A stretch of DNA of 8,133 nt, taken from the NCBI GenBank assembly GCA_020852035.1, contig JADZBR010000114.1, positions 1 to 8,133 on the forward strand. The letters are read 5' to 3'. The position numbers were made by a program, and so were the translations under genes. Positions within the stretch are counted from its first letter, which is position 1. Each line of letters starts with the position of its first letter. This document shows, one piece after another, positions 1 to 6,378 of this stretch. The notes under the pieces were generated by a model, which worked only from the letters and a program-made list of their open reading frames with translations, was not told where the DNA came from and ran no database searches. Origin of the DNA: Caulobacteraceae bacterium (GTDB lineage: Bacteria > Pseudomonadota > Alphaproteobacteria > Caulobacterales > Caulobacteraceae).

Positions 1-1917
1 ACCGAGATCCAGGTCAAGCGCAGAGCCGTCTGCCGGACATGGACCATGAGCCCGATCGAGAACGACTTCTACGACCGGGCAACCGAGGCGATCCGGCAGT
101 ACGCCTGGGACGCCGACGTCAACGACCGTTTCCTGCTCTCCAACAGCCAACGCATGTTGGCCTCATGCCTCCCGGCCGCCTATCGGCGCTGGGCCGAAGC
201 CGCCACCGATCTGGGCTTGGAGGGTGACGAAGACGAGGATGCCCGGCCGGGACACGCACCAGGGCCCTTGGTGGCGACCCTGGCCCAGGAATGCCTGGAC
301 CCCGAGGGGTTCGAAGCCCTGCGCGCAGCGGACCAGAAGTATGCTCTCCTCGCCACGGCGTTGCGGGACAGCTGGACCGCGGGGCCTGATGAGAAGCTTA
401 TCGTCTTCTCCAGCTTCCGCGGCACCATCGACTACCTCGAAGAACGGCTGTCTGCCGATGGCGTGGCCTGCGTGAAGATGCACGGCTCGGTGAAACGCGA
501 TCGCGACCAGCTGCTGCGCGATTTTGCCGACAGCCAAGGACCGTGCGTGCTCCTCACGTCCGAGGTGGGCGGCGAGGGTCTCGATCTTCAGTTCTGCCGC
601 ACCCTGGTCAACTACGACCTTCCCTGGAACCCGATGCGGGTGGAGCAGCGCATCGGCCGGATTGATCGGATCGGCCAACGCTCGCCGTCCGTCGAGATCT
701 TCAGTCTTGTCTGCGAAGGGACGATCGAGGCGCGCGTCTACGATCGCCTCTATGAACGGCTGAACCTGATCGAACGCACCCTTGGCGGCTTTGAGCCGAT
801 CCTCGGCGCGCTGGTGAAAGAGCTTGAGGACCGCCTCCTCGACCCGAAGCTTCTGCCTCACGAAGTCGATCAGGAGCTGGAGCGCGCCGCCACGGCGGCC
901 GAACTGCGCAAGCGCGACGAGGATGCGCTCGAAGAGCAGGCCGCCGGTCTGATCGCCCACGGCGACATGATCTTGCATCGGATCAAGCGCACCCATGAGC
1001 AACAGCGCTGGATTCAGGCCCGGGAACTCCACGACTACGTCAAGGCCGGGCTGCAGAGCGCCTTTCCGAACACCCAGCTCGACCGGGCGCCCGTCGAATA
1101 TGAAGCCTACGATCTGCGCCTCTGCGCGGCCGGTCATCTGGCCTTCCGCGACTTCCTTGATCAAAGGGCCCGGCGGTTCGACACCCTCCTGCGCCGCGGG
1201 GAGATGGTGCGCACCGCCTTCAGCAAGAAGCCCGAAGGCGTGCGCGGTCAGCGCATCGAAGTGATCACGCCAACCCACCCGCTGGTCCGTTTCGTGGCCA
1301 AGCTACGCGAGGACGCCAGCGGCGGGCTGGGCGCTCGACCGGCCGTTTGGGGCCAGCTCGACGCAAAAGCACTGCCGCCCTCGGTTCGAGCCGGCGACTA
1401 CGGTCTGGCGGTCCAGCGTTGGTCAGTCGATGGCGTCACCCCCCAGGACAAGTTGGTCTATTCGGGCGTCAATCTCGACACCGGCGAAGCCCTTACGGAC
1501 GACGAAGCTGAAGCGGTCGTTGGCGCCGCCATGACCAACTTACAGCCGACCAAGCCAGGTCCGGGGCGAGCCCAGCGCGCCGCCTCGGTCATCGGCACCA
1601 CTTTGGTGGCCGAGAGGATGGCCCGCGCCCAGCAGGACTTCATCGACTTCGAGGAAGCCATCCACGAGGACAAGCGCGCCACCCTCCTGGCGGTTCTGCA
1701 CCACCAGCTCGATAGCCACCGCAACAAGGCCGAAGCGCGGATTCGCGAATACCTGGCGTCGGGCGGCCCTCGGGCGCGGATCGTGCCCGCCGAGCGCGGC
1801 AAGCTGGAAAAATACGTGGCGCGGATGAGCCAAAAGATTCAGGCGGCCGAGCGCGCCAGCGGCTTCGAGTTCGATGAGCCCACCACCTTTGGCGTCCTCG
1901 TGGCGGAGGTGCGCTGA
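1..1917 (+). CDS. SNF2-family (RapA/HepA-like) DNA translocase, 5' end missing
   Basis: The frame is open from base 1. The residues before the Met at 46 (EIQVKRRAV...WTMSPIENDFY) resemble the join between the two ATPase lobes of SNF2 proteins, so that Met is internal and the gene begins upstream. Counting from it, residues 117-250 form the second RecA-like lobe: KLIVFSSF (117-124), MHGSVKRDR (145-153), the LTSEVGGEGLDL block (170-181), DLPWNPMRVEQRIGRIDRIGQ (191-211, including the motif VI arginines). Residues 280-330 are charged and helical. At 406-414 VITPTHPLV recalls the HPL-R segment of the E. coli RapA C-terminal region. A further roughly 200-residue C-terminal part has no motif I can name, and 545-605 looks coiled-coil. 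Such proteins use ATP to track along double-stranded DNA and displace or remodel bound proteins; they do not unwind it. Motifs I-III, including DEAH, are outside the window, so activity cannot be confirmed. The stop overlaps the next ATG. Family assignment is firm; RapA-like subtype and role are inferred. Confidence 0.94.
   Translation, partial: TEIQVKRRAVCRTWTMSPIENDFYDRATEAIRQYAWDADVNDRFLLSNSQRMLASCLPAAYRRWAEAATDLGLEGDEDEDARPGHAPGPLVATLAQECLDPEGFEALRAADQKYALLATALRDSWTAGPDEKLIVFSSFRGTIDYLEERLSADGVACVKMHGSVKRDRDQLLRDFADSQGPCVLLTSEVGGEGLDLQFCRTLVNYDLPWNPMRVEQRIGRIDRIGQRSPSVEIFSLVCEGTIEARVYDRLYERLNLIERTLGGFEPILGALVKELEDRLLDPKLLPHEVDQELERAATAAELRKRDEDALEEQAAGLIAHGDMILHRIKRTHEQQRWIQARELHDYVKAGLQSAFPNTQLDRAPVEYEAYDLRLCAAGHLAFRDFLDQRARRFDTLLRRGEMVRTAFSKKPEGVRGQRIEVITPTHPLVRFVAKLREDASGGLGARPAVWGQLDAKALPPSVRAGDYGLAVQRWSVDGVTPQDKLVYSGVNLDTGEALTDDEAEAVVGAAMTNLQPTKPGPGRAQRAASVIGTTLVAERMARAQQDFIDFEEAIHEDKRATLLAVLHHQLDSHRNKAEARIREYLASGGPRARIVPAERGKLEKYVARMSQKIQAAERASGFEFDEPTTFGVLVAEVR
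1905..1909 (+). promoter_or_regulatory. Ribosome binding site inside the SNF2 gene end
   Basis: GGAGG lies 7 bases before the ATG at 1917, within the last codons of the SNF2 gene. The start shares its A with the TGA stop (TGATG, 1915-1919). The strong site and one-base overlap fix the start of the Hsp70-like gene and suggest translational coupling. Confidence 0.8.
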
Positions 1918-3581
1918 TGGGCAAGCGCGGCGCCGTCGATTTCCGTGAAGGCCTGGGCCTTCTGAAGGAAGCCTTCCAGGCCGAGGCCGAAGCTGCCCGC
2001 GCCAAGGCCAAGGCAGCGGCGCAACCCTCGCGGCCGCCGCCGCCCCAGCGGCCGACCGCAAAGCCGACCCCCGCGCCGGCCAACAACGCCAAGCCGAAGA
2101 AGACCTCGAAGGGCAAGATGCCCAATCGGGCCCCGCCCAGATTGGGTCCGACCAATGTGCCACCCAAGCCCGGCCGCTACGCCAATGGGGTTCTGGAGCC
2201 CGTGCGCCGTGCGCCGGCGGCCGCGCCGCGCGAAAAGACACCCGCAGAGCTTCAGGGCCCCGAGGCCCTGGCCTATGTCGCCAGCCGCGTCGACCTTTCG
2301 GCGCTGCGCGGCGAGGCGCCGCTTCCCCTGGCGATCCCCAAGTCGGACGTCGAAGAGCTTGAACTGAGCCTCGCAGCGGGCGGCGACATCCTGCTCGAAA
2401 GGCCGGCGCCCGACGAAGCTGGGTATCTGGTGGGCTTCGACTTCGGCACGAGCTCCAGCAAGATCGTGGTCCATCAGCCGGGCGCCGGCGGTCTCGCCTA
2501 CGCTGTTCGCGCGCCCGGAGACCTGTGCGCCCAAGAGCAAGGCCGCCGCCAGCAACACCTCTGGCGTTCTGTCGTCTGGTACGACGCCACAACGGGACGA
2601 TTTTCATTGGCTCCCCGCGACGGGGCAATTGCGATTGAGGGCTTCAAGACCGGGTTGATCCAGGCGACCGGGCACCGGATGAGCGGCGGGATCACCCATG
2701 CCCAGGCCGCCGTAGCTTACCTTGCTCTGCTGATCGCCTTCATCATCGGCGACCATCAGCGGCATCCGCCGGCCGGTTTCGACGGGCGTAGCCACTATTC
2801 GCGGTTCCACTTCGGCGTCCCTGTCGCGTGCAAGGATGAGCCAGGCTGCGCCGACGAGTTTCGCCGGGTGCTTGCGGCGGCTTTCGAGGTCGCGCCCTTT
2901 GCGGCCGATCTTGATCTTGAGACCGTCAAAGCCGCGCACAAGCGCGCCACTGCCGACCTGGAAACCACGGCTGACAGTCCGTTTGTTCTGTTCGAGGAGC
3001 TGGCCGGGGTCATTGCCGGCTACAAGGCCAGTCCCGATCATCGTCGCGGGCCGCATGTCATCGTCGACGTCGGCGCGTCCACCCTGGACGTGGCGACCTT
3101 CCACATCCCCGATGGCGATCACAAGGTGCTCGTTTTCATGTCCGCCGTGGGCCTACTCGGCGCAGAAGCGCTTCGGGCCGCGCGCGGCGCAGACGTGCCC
3201 GACCCGACATTTCGGGCGGCGTGCGCCCAGCATACGCGCCACGTCCTATCGACCACCTTCCTTCGGAAAGCCTCCGACTTCTTCCCGCAGAACGGCATTC
3301 CCAAGCCGCTCCTGTTTGTGGGCGGCGGCCGGCTCACGGACGTCCACGACGAACTCTACAGCAACTACCCAAAGGGCCTTGAAGCGCCTCGCCGGACGCC
3401 AGCGCCCGGCGCCAACCTACGCTACGACGCAGATACCGACTTCGCCCGCTTGCTGCTGGCGTGGGGGCTCGCCCAAGAAGAGCTGGACCTGCCGCTGCTG
3501 AAACCACCCTCGCAGATCGAGGACGAGGTGCGGCGACACCACGACTATCGCGACCGCTACGTCGACAAGGACATGTGCTGA
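1917..3581 (+). CDS. Hsp70/actin-fold ATPase with basic N-terminal extension
   Basis: This 554-residue protein has the ATP-binding signature of the Hsp70/actin superfamily. Phosphate-1 is LVGFDFGTSSSK (171-182, Asp175). A GFKTGLI segment (242-248) resembles the Hsp70 region holding the catalytic lysine. Phosphate-2 is VDVGASTLDV (383-392, Asp384 and Asp391), where DnaK has a DLGGGTFD-type motif. The adenosine motif is LLFVGGGRLTD (465-475). The fold spans about 170-525. The usual Hsp70 beta-sandwich substrate-binding domain and lid are absent, since only about 30 charged residues follow. Residues 20-110 are instead rich in Ala, Pro, Lys and Arg and are probably disordered and able to bind nucleic acid or a partner. 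A hydrophobic helix near 262-278 fits the Hsp70 fold rather than a membrane segment. Because it is coupled to the SNF2 gene, I infer a nucleotide-controlled switch or assembly factor for that translocase, not a general chaperone. No DnaJ or GrpE gene is present here. Confidence 0.9.
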   Translation: MGKRGAVDFREGLGLLKEAFQAEAEAARAKAKAAAQPSRPPPPQRPTAKPTPAPANNAKPKKTSKGKMPNRAPPRLGPTNVPPKPGRYANGVLEPVRRAPAAAPREKTPAELQGPEALAYVASRVDLSALRGEAPLPLAIPKSDVEELELSLAAGGDILLERPAPDEAGYLVGFDFGTSSSKIVVHQPGAGGLAYAVRAPGDLCAQEQGRRQQHLWRSVVWYDATTGRFSLAPRDGAIAIEGFKTGLIQATGHRMSGGITHAQAAVAYLALLIAFIIGDHQRHPPAGFDGRSHYSRFHFGVPVACKDEPGCADEFRRVLAAAFEVAPFAADLDLETVKAAHKRATADLETTADSPFVLFEELAGVIAGYKASPDHRRGPHVIVDVGASTLDVATFHIPDGDHKVLVFMSAVGLLGAEALRAARGADVPDPTFRAACAQHTRHVLSTTFLRKASDFFPQNGIPKPLLFVGGGRLTDVHDELYSNYPKGLEAPRRTPAPGANLRYDADTDFARLLLAWGLAQEELDLPLLKPPSQIEDEVRRHHDYRDRYVDKDMC

Positions 3582-3603
3582 CGCCCTGCCAGAGGCGTCA
3601 CAT
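3573..3603 (+). other. Imperfect hairpin at the end of the Hsp70-like gene
   Basis: TGACGCC (3579-3585, starting at the TGA stop) is perfectly complementary to GGCGTCA (3594-3600), with an 8-base loop. An alternative fold pairs ACGCC with GGCGT and ATGTG (3573-3577) with CACAT (3599-3603), leaving a three-base bulge and giving about 10 pairs. No T-run follows, so it is not a classic intrinsic terminator. It could slow polymerase, protect the upstream mRNA 3' end or mark a processing site, or it could be chance in GC-rich DNA. Confidence 0.4.
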
Positions 3604-3606
3604 TCA

Positions 3607-3625
3607 CCCGACCGAATCTGTCGGG
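3607..3625 (+). other. Short second hairpin in the gap before the nuclease gene
   Basis: CCCGAC (3607-3612) pairs with GTCGGG (3620-3625) around a 7-base loop. The loop region contains GAATC (3614-3618), a GANTC sequence of the kind methylated by CcrM in alphaproteobacteria; other GANTC sites occur in the coding regions, so this one is not special by itself. No convincing -35/-10 promoter pair is seen in the 98-base gap. Stem strength is modest and function is unknown. Confidence 0.3.
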
Positions 3626-3664
3626 GACACACGGTAGCCTCCAAGAATGGCGGCGGATGATTTT

Positions 3665-3672
3665 GGCGGGGA
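3665..3672 (+). promoter_or_regulatory. Probable ribosome binding site that decides the nuclease start
   Basis: GGCGGGGA ends 7 bases before the ATG at 3680. The in-frame upstream ATG at 3647 has only CCAAGA directly before it, and the nearest purine run (GGGGA, 3623-3627) is 19 bases away. This favours 3680 as the true start, although the site is not a perfect GGAGG. Confidence 0.5.
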
Positions 3673-3679
3673 TACCGGC

Positions 3680-6376
3680 ATGGACTTGATTTTGGGGCTG
3701 GCGTGCGACGAGCGAGCCTATCCGGACTTCCCCGGTGACGCGGAGGGCGCCTTGCACGCCGCCGTTGTCGGGCCGAGCGGCCTGACCGACATCCTGGAGG
3801 TGCAGCTGGGCCTGACTGGCCCCCGCGGCGCCGAAGCCGTCCGCATCGCCGCCTATGCCGCGAAACTGCGCGCCGCGGCGGCGGTGAACGGCGCTCCGTT
3901 CTACGCGGCGTCCTTCGTCCGTGACCCTTGGGCCACGGCCAAGGCGCTGTTGGGCTGGCGCGACCAACTGATCGCCGCCGGGTGGCGGGGTGAAGCCATC
4001 GGATCGCCGCGCCTCGACGATCTCGCCCGTGCCGAGAGTGCTGGACCGTCGCTTCCGGCAGGATCGCCCGATCGGCTGTGCGCGGTGCTCACCGCCCTGT
4101 CGGACCGGCCCGCGGTCACTGTCGACCATATCCGTCTCGTCGAGCCCCGCCAGGTGCTGCCCCCGCCCTATCGCCGGCTCGTCGATCAGCTGGAGCGTTG
4201 CGGGACTGTGATCGGACAGGTGTCGGTCTCCGGATCGGCCAACGATACCGACCTGCGGAACGTCCAGACGTTTCTGGCCACGGGTTCGCCGGAAACCCTG
4301 CGAGGCGATGCGAGTTTCATGACCGTCGAAGCCGACACCGCTCTGATGGCGGCCGAGGCGCTGGCGGAATGGCTGGCGGCCGGCACTGAAGAGGAGCTGG
4401 CCGGGACCGTTGTCGTCAGCTGCGATGGCGACACCGCCCTGCTCGATCGCGCCCTGCAAGCGCGCGGACTGCCCGCCCTTGGACTGTCCGCGGCCTCGCC
4501 CTGGCGGGGCGCGTTGCAGGTCTTGCCGCTGGCCTTCGCCGCCAGCTGGGCCCCGTTCGACGCCAAGGCGCTGCTTGATCTGCTCTTGCTGCCCCGCCCG
4601 CCCATCGGCCGGAGCGCGGCGCGCAAGCTGGCGCGCGCCCTCGCGCGAGAGCCCGGCACGGGCGCCGCCGCTTGGGATCGGGCCTGGGCGGACCTCGATG
4701 CCGATCTGGCGCAACGGTTCGCCGATCATCCGACGGCCGAGGCCGAGATCAGCCGCAGGCGGGATCGTTGGCGCGAGTGGACAACGGGCGGGCTCTACAA
4801 TCGGCTCGACGGCATTCCGGCCGATGCGGCCCGCCGCATCGCTACGCGTGTGGGCCAATGGGCCATTGAGACCGATGCCGGCGGTGGCGACCCGTTGCTG
4901 TTGACGGTCGCCGGCGCGGCGAGCGCGCTGACGCAAGCGATCGATGTCCTGGGTCAGGACCCCCTCCCCGCCCTGCTGGTCGAACGGATGATCGAGCAGG
5001 TGCTGGCAGAGGGCGCCCAGAACCCCGAGCATATCGCGACCGCAGGCGGCCTGCGGTGCGTGAAGACCCCCGCCGCCATCTGGGGGCCGGTCGACCGGCT
5101 GATCTGGTGGGATTTCAAGGGGCCGGGTGATCGGGTGCCGACCCCGCCGTGGAGCCAGGCCGAGATCGCAGCCCTCATAGACACCGGCTGCGAACTTGAA
5201 GCGCCGGCCGCCGCGGCCGCGCGCATCGGCTGGGGCTACGCCAACGCCCTCCACCATACCCAAACCCGCGCCATGCTGATCCGCCCCGCCCTGTCGGCGG
5301 GCGAAGAGACGGTCAGCCATCCGCTTGCGCACCAGCTCAACCCTCTGCTCCAGCCGGCCGGCGGCAAGATCCGCTGGACCGCGGAGCGCCTGCTTGAGGA
5401 CGCCGCCCACGATCTGGCGGGCCGGCGACTACCGCGCGAACTGGCCGCCATCGTCTCGCCGCCCCAGGCCCTGGCCCGCTGGGCCCTGCCGGCGTCAGCC
5501 GTCGCCAAGCTCGCTGGCCGGAAGGAGAGCGCCACGAGCTTTGAGCGCCTGGCCGATTGCCAGATGCGCTGGATGCTGCTCGACGTTCTGCGGCTCTCGC
5601 GTGGCCGGTTTTCGGAGATCCCTGGCCCAGACCAGCTGCTCGGCAATCTGGCCCACGAAATCGCCAACCGCGTCTTGCAGCCAGGTCCCGTGGCGGATGC
5701 CGAGGAGGTGCTGCGCCAGGTCGATGCGGTGTTCGACACCCTGCTCAGCGCCATCGCCGCGCCCCTGCAGCAGCCGGAATTCGCCGGCGAGCTGGCCGCC
5801 GCACGCACGCGCGTTCCCGCCGCCCTGGCCGAACTGGCCCGCCTGCTCCGCCAGAAGAACCTGGAGGTGGTAGGCACCGAACTCGACCGTGAAGCCGCCT
5901 TCCCAGATGGTCTCGATGTTCTGGGCCGTCTGGACCTGGTGGTCCGTCACCAGACCCATGGGACCGGCGTCATCGATCTGAAGTGGACCCGAAGCGCCAA
6001 CCGCCGTCGCACCGAACTCGCCGAAGGCCGAGCGCTTCAGTTGGCGACCTACGGGGCGATCGCTGACCCGGCGGCGGGCGCCCCGGCGCCGGGCGCCTAC
6101 TACCTCCTCAACCAGCGTCGCCTGATCGGTCCGACGGGCGCCTTCGTCGCTGACGAGGAGATCGAGGCGTCTCGCTCTCTGGCGGACACCTGGATTGACC
6201 TGATGGAAACCTGGCGCGCCTGGCGCGACCTCGCGGTCCAGGGCGTCGCCCTCGGCACAGGCTTGCCGCAGGCCGCGGACCACTTCCCGGCGGACCTGGG
6301 CGTCAGCCCCGGGGAGGCGCCCTGCCGCTATTGCGAACTGACCAGCCTATGCCGCGTCACCCAGGAGGCGAACTGA
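3680..6376 (+). CDS. AddB-like PD-(D/E)XK nuclease with probable Fe-S cluster
   Basis: The protein has 898 residues from the ATG at 3680, or 909 from 3647. Numbering is from 3680. The C-terminal third is a RecB/AddB/Cas4-type nuclease: GNLAHEIANRVL (655-666, His659), GRLDLVV (749-755, Asp752), VIDLKW (764-769, Asp766 and Lys768) and Q787-LATY with Tyr791. The metal-binding and catalytic residues thus look intact. Cys627 before the nuclease and C-X2-C-X5-C at 882, 885 and 891 match the four-cysteine Fe-S staple of AddB and Cas4. The N-terminal roughly 580 residues have the length and place of AddB's helicase-like part, but VVGPSGLTDIL (29-39) lacks GKT/S, so no ATPase is expected there. The UvrD-type gene follows two bases after the stop, as in addB-addA pairs. 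The likely role is the nuclease subunit that cuts a strand unwound by its helicase partner. The catalytic domain is clear. Assignment to canonical AddB is not: the N-terminal part diverges and the neighbours are unusual. Confidence 0.92.
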   Translation: MDLILGLACDERAYPDFPGDAEGALHAAVVGPSGLTDILEVQLGLTGPRGAEAVRIAAYAAKLRAAAAVNGAPFYAASFVRDPWATAKALLGWRDQLIAAGWRGEAIGSPRLDDLARAESAGPSLPAGSPDRLCAVLTALSDRPAVTVDHIRLVEPRQVLPPPYRRLVDQLERCGTVIGQVSVSGSANDTDLRNVQTFLATGSPETLRGDASFMTVEADTALMAAEALAEWLAAGTEEELAGTVVVSCDGDTALLDRALQARGLPALGLSAASPWRGALQVLPLAFAASWAPFDAKALLDLLLLPRPPIGRSAARKLARALAREPGTGAAAWDRAWADLDADLAQRFADHPTAEAEISRRRDRWREWTTGGLYNRLDGIPADAARRIATRVGQWAIETDAGGGDPLLLTVAGAASALTQAIDVLGQDPLPALLVERMIEQVLAEGAQNPEHIATAGGLRCVKTPAAIWGPVDRLIWWDFKGPGDRVPTPPWSQAEIAALIDTGCELEAPAAAAARIGWGYANALHHTQTRAMLIRPALSAGEETVSHPLAHQLNPLLQPAGGKIRWTAERLLEDAAHDLAGRRLPRELAAIVSPPQALARWALPASAVAKLAGRKESATSFERLADCQMRWMLLDVLRLSRGRFSEIPGPDQLLGNLAHEIANRVLQPGPVADAEEVLRQVDAVFDTLLSAIAAPLQQPEFAGELAAARTRVPAALAELARLLRQKNLEVVGTELDREAAFPDGLDVLGRLDLVVRHQTHGTGVIDLKWTRSANRRRTELAEGRALQLATYGAIADPAAGAPAPGAYYLLNQRRLIGPTGAFVADEEIEASRSLADTWIDLMETWRAWRDLAVQGVALGTGLPQAADHFPADLGVSPGEAPCRYCELTSLCRVTQEAN
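6363..6368 (+). promoter_or_regulatory. Ribosome binding site for the UvrD-type helicase
   Basis: AGGAGG lies inside the last codons of the nuclease gene, 10 bases before the ATG at 6379. The nuclease TGA is at 6374-6376. This near-perfect site supports the chosen start and coupled production of the two proteins. Confidence 0.8.
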
Positions 6377-6378
6377 CC

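Noticed and set aside
46..48. ATG at 46 as the true start of the SNF2 gene.
   Set aside because: The frame is open to base 1, the residues before it fit SNF2 interlobe sequence, and an SNF2 ATPase starting here would lack its whole first lobe. No ribosome site precedes it.
163..1278. A 371-codon open frame on the minus strand, opposite the SNF2 gene.
   Set aside because: The plus-strand frame holds all SNF2 second-lobe motifs. The antisense product has no recognisable domain and arises from GC-rich codon structure.
2121..2146. Inverted repeat CCCAATC...GATTGGG with a 12-base GC-rich spacer.
   Set aside because: It lies inside the codons of the Pro-rich region of the Hsp70-like gene and has no T-run or nearby gene boundary, so no regulatory role can be supported.
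1540..2628. A 362-codon open frame on the minus strand across the SNF2/Hsp70 junction.
   Set aside because: It is Arg/Ala/Pro/Gly-rich, without motifs, and spans the junction of two well-supported plus-strand genes.
2700..2751. A possible membrane-spanning helix in the Hsp70-like protein (residues about 262-278).
   Set aside because: Its place between the phosphate-1 and phosphate-2 motifs matches a buried helix of the Hsp70 ATPase fold, and no signal peptide or second hydrophobic segment is present.
5086..5099. Perfect 14-base palindrome GCCGGTCGACCGGC.
   Set aside because: It lies inside the nuclease coding region, encodes ordinary residues (GPVDRL) and is not repeated elsewhere that I can see. 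A GC-rich palindrome of this size can arise by chance.
3557..5410. A 617-codon open frame on the minus strand, opposite the nuclease gene.
   Set aside because: It is a shadow of GC-rich coding DNA. Its product is low-complexity Arg/Gly/Gln-rich with no recognisable motif, and the plus strand carries a clear nuclease.
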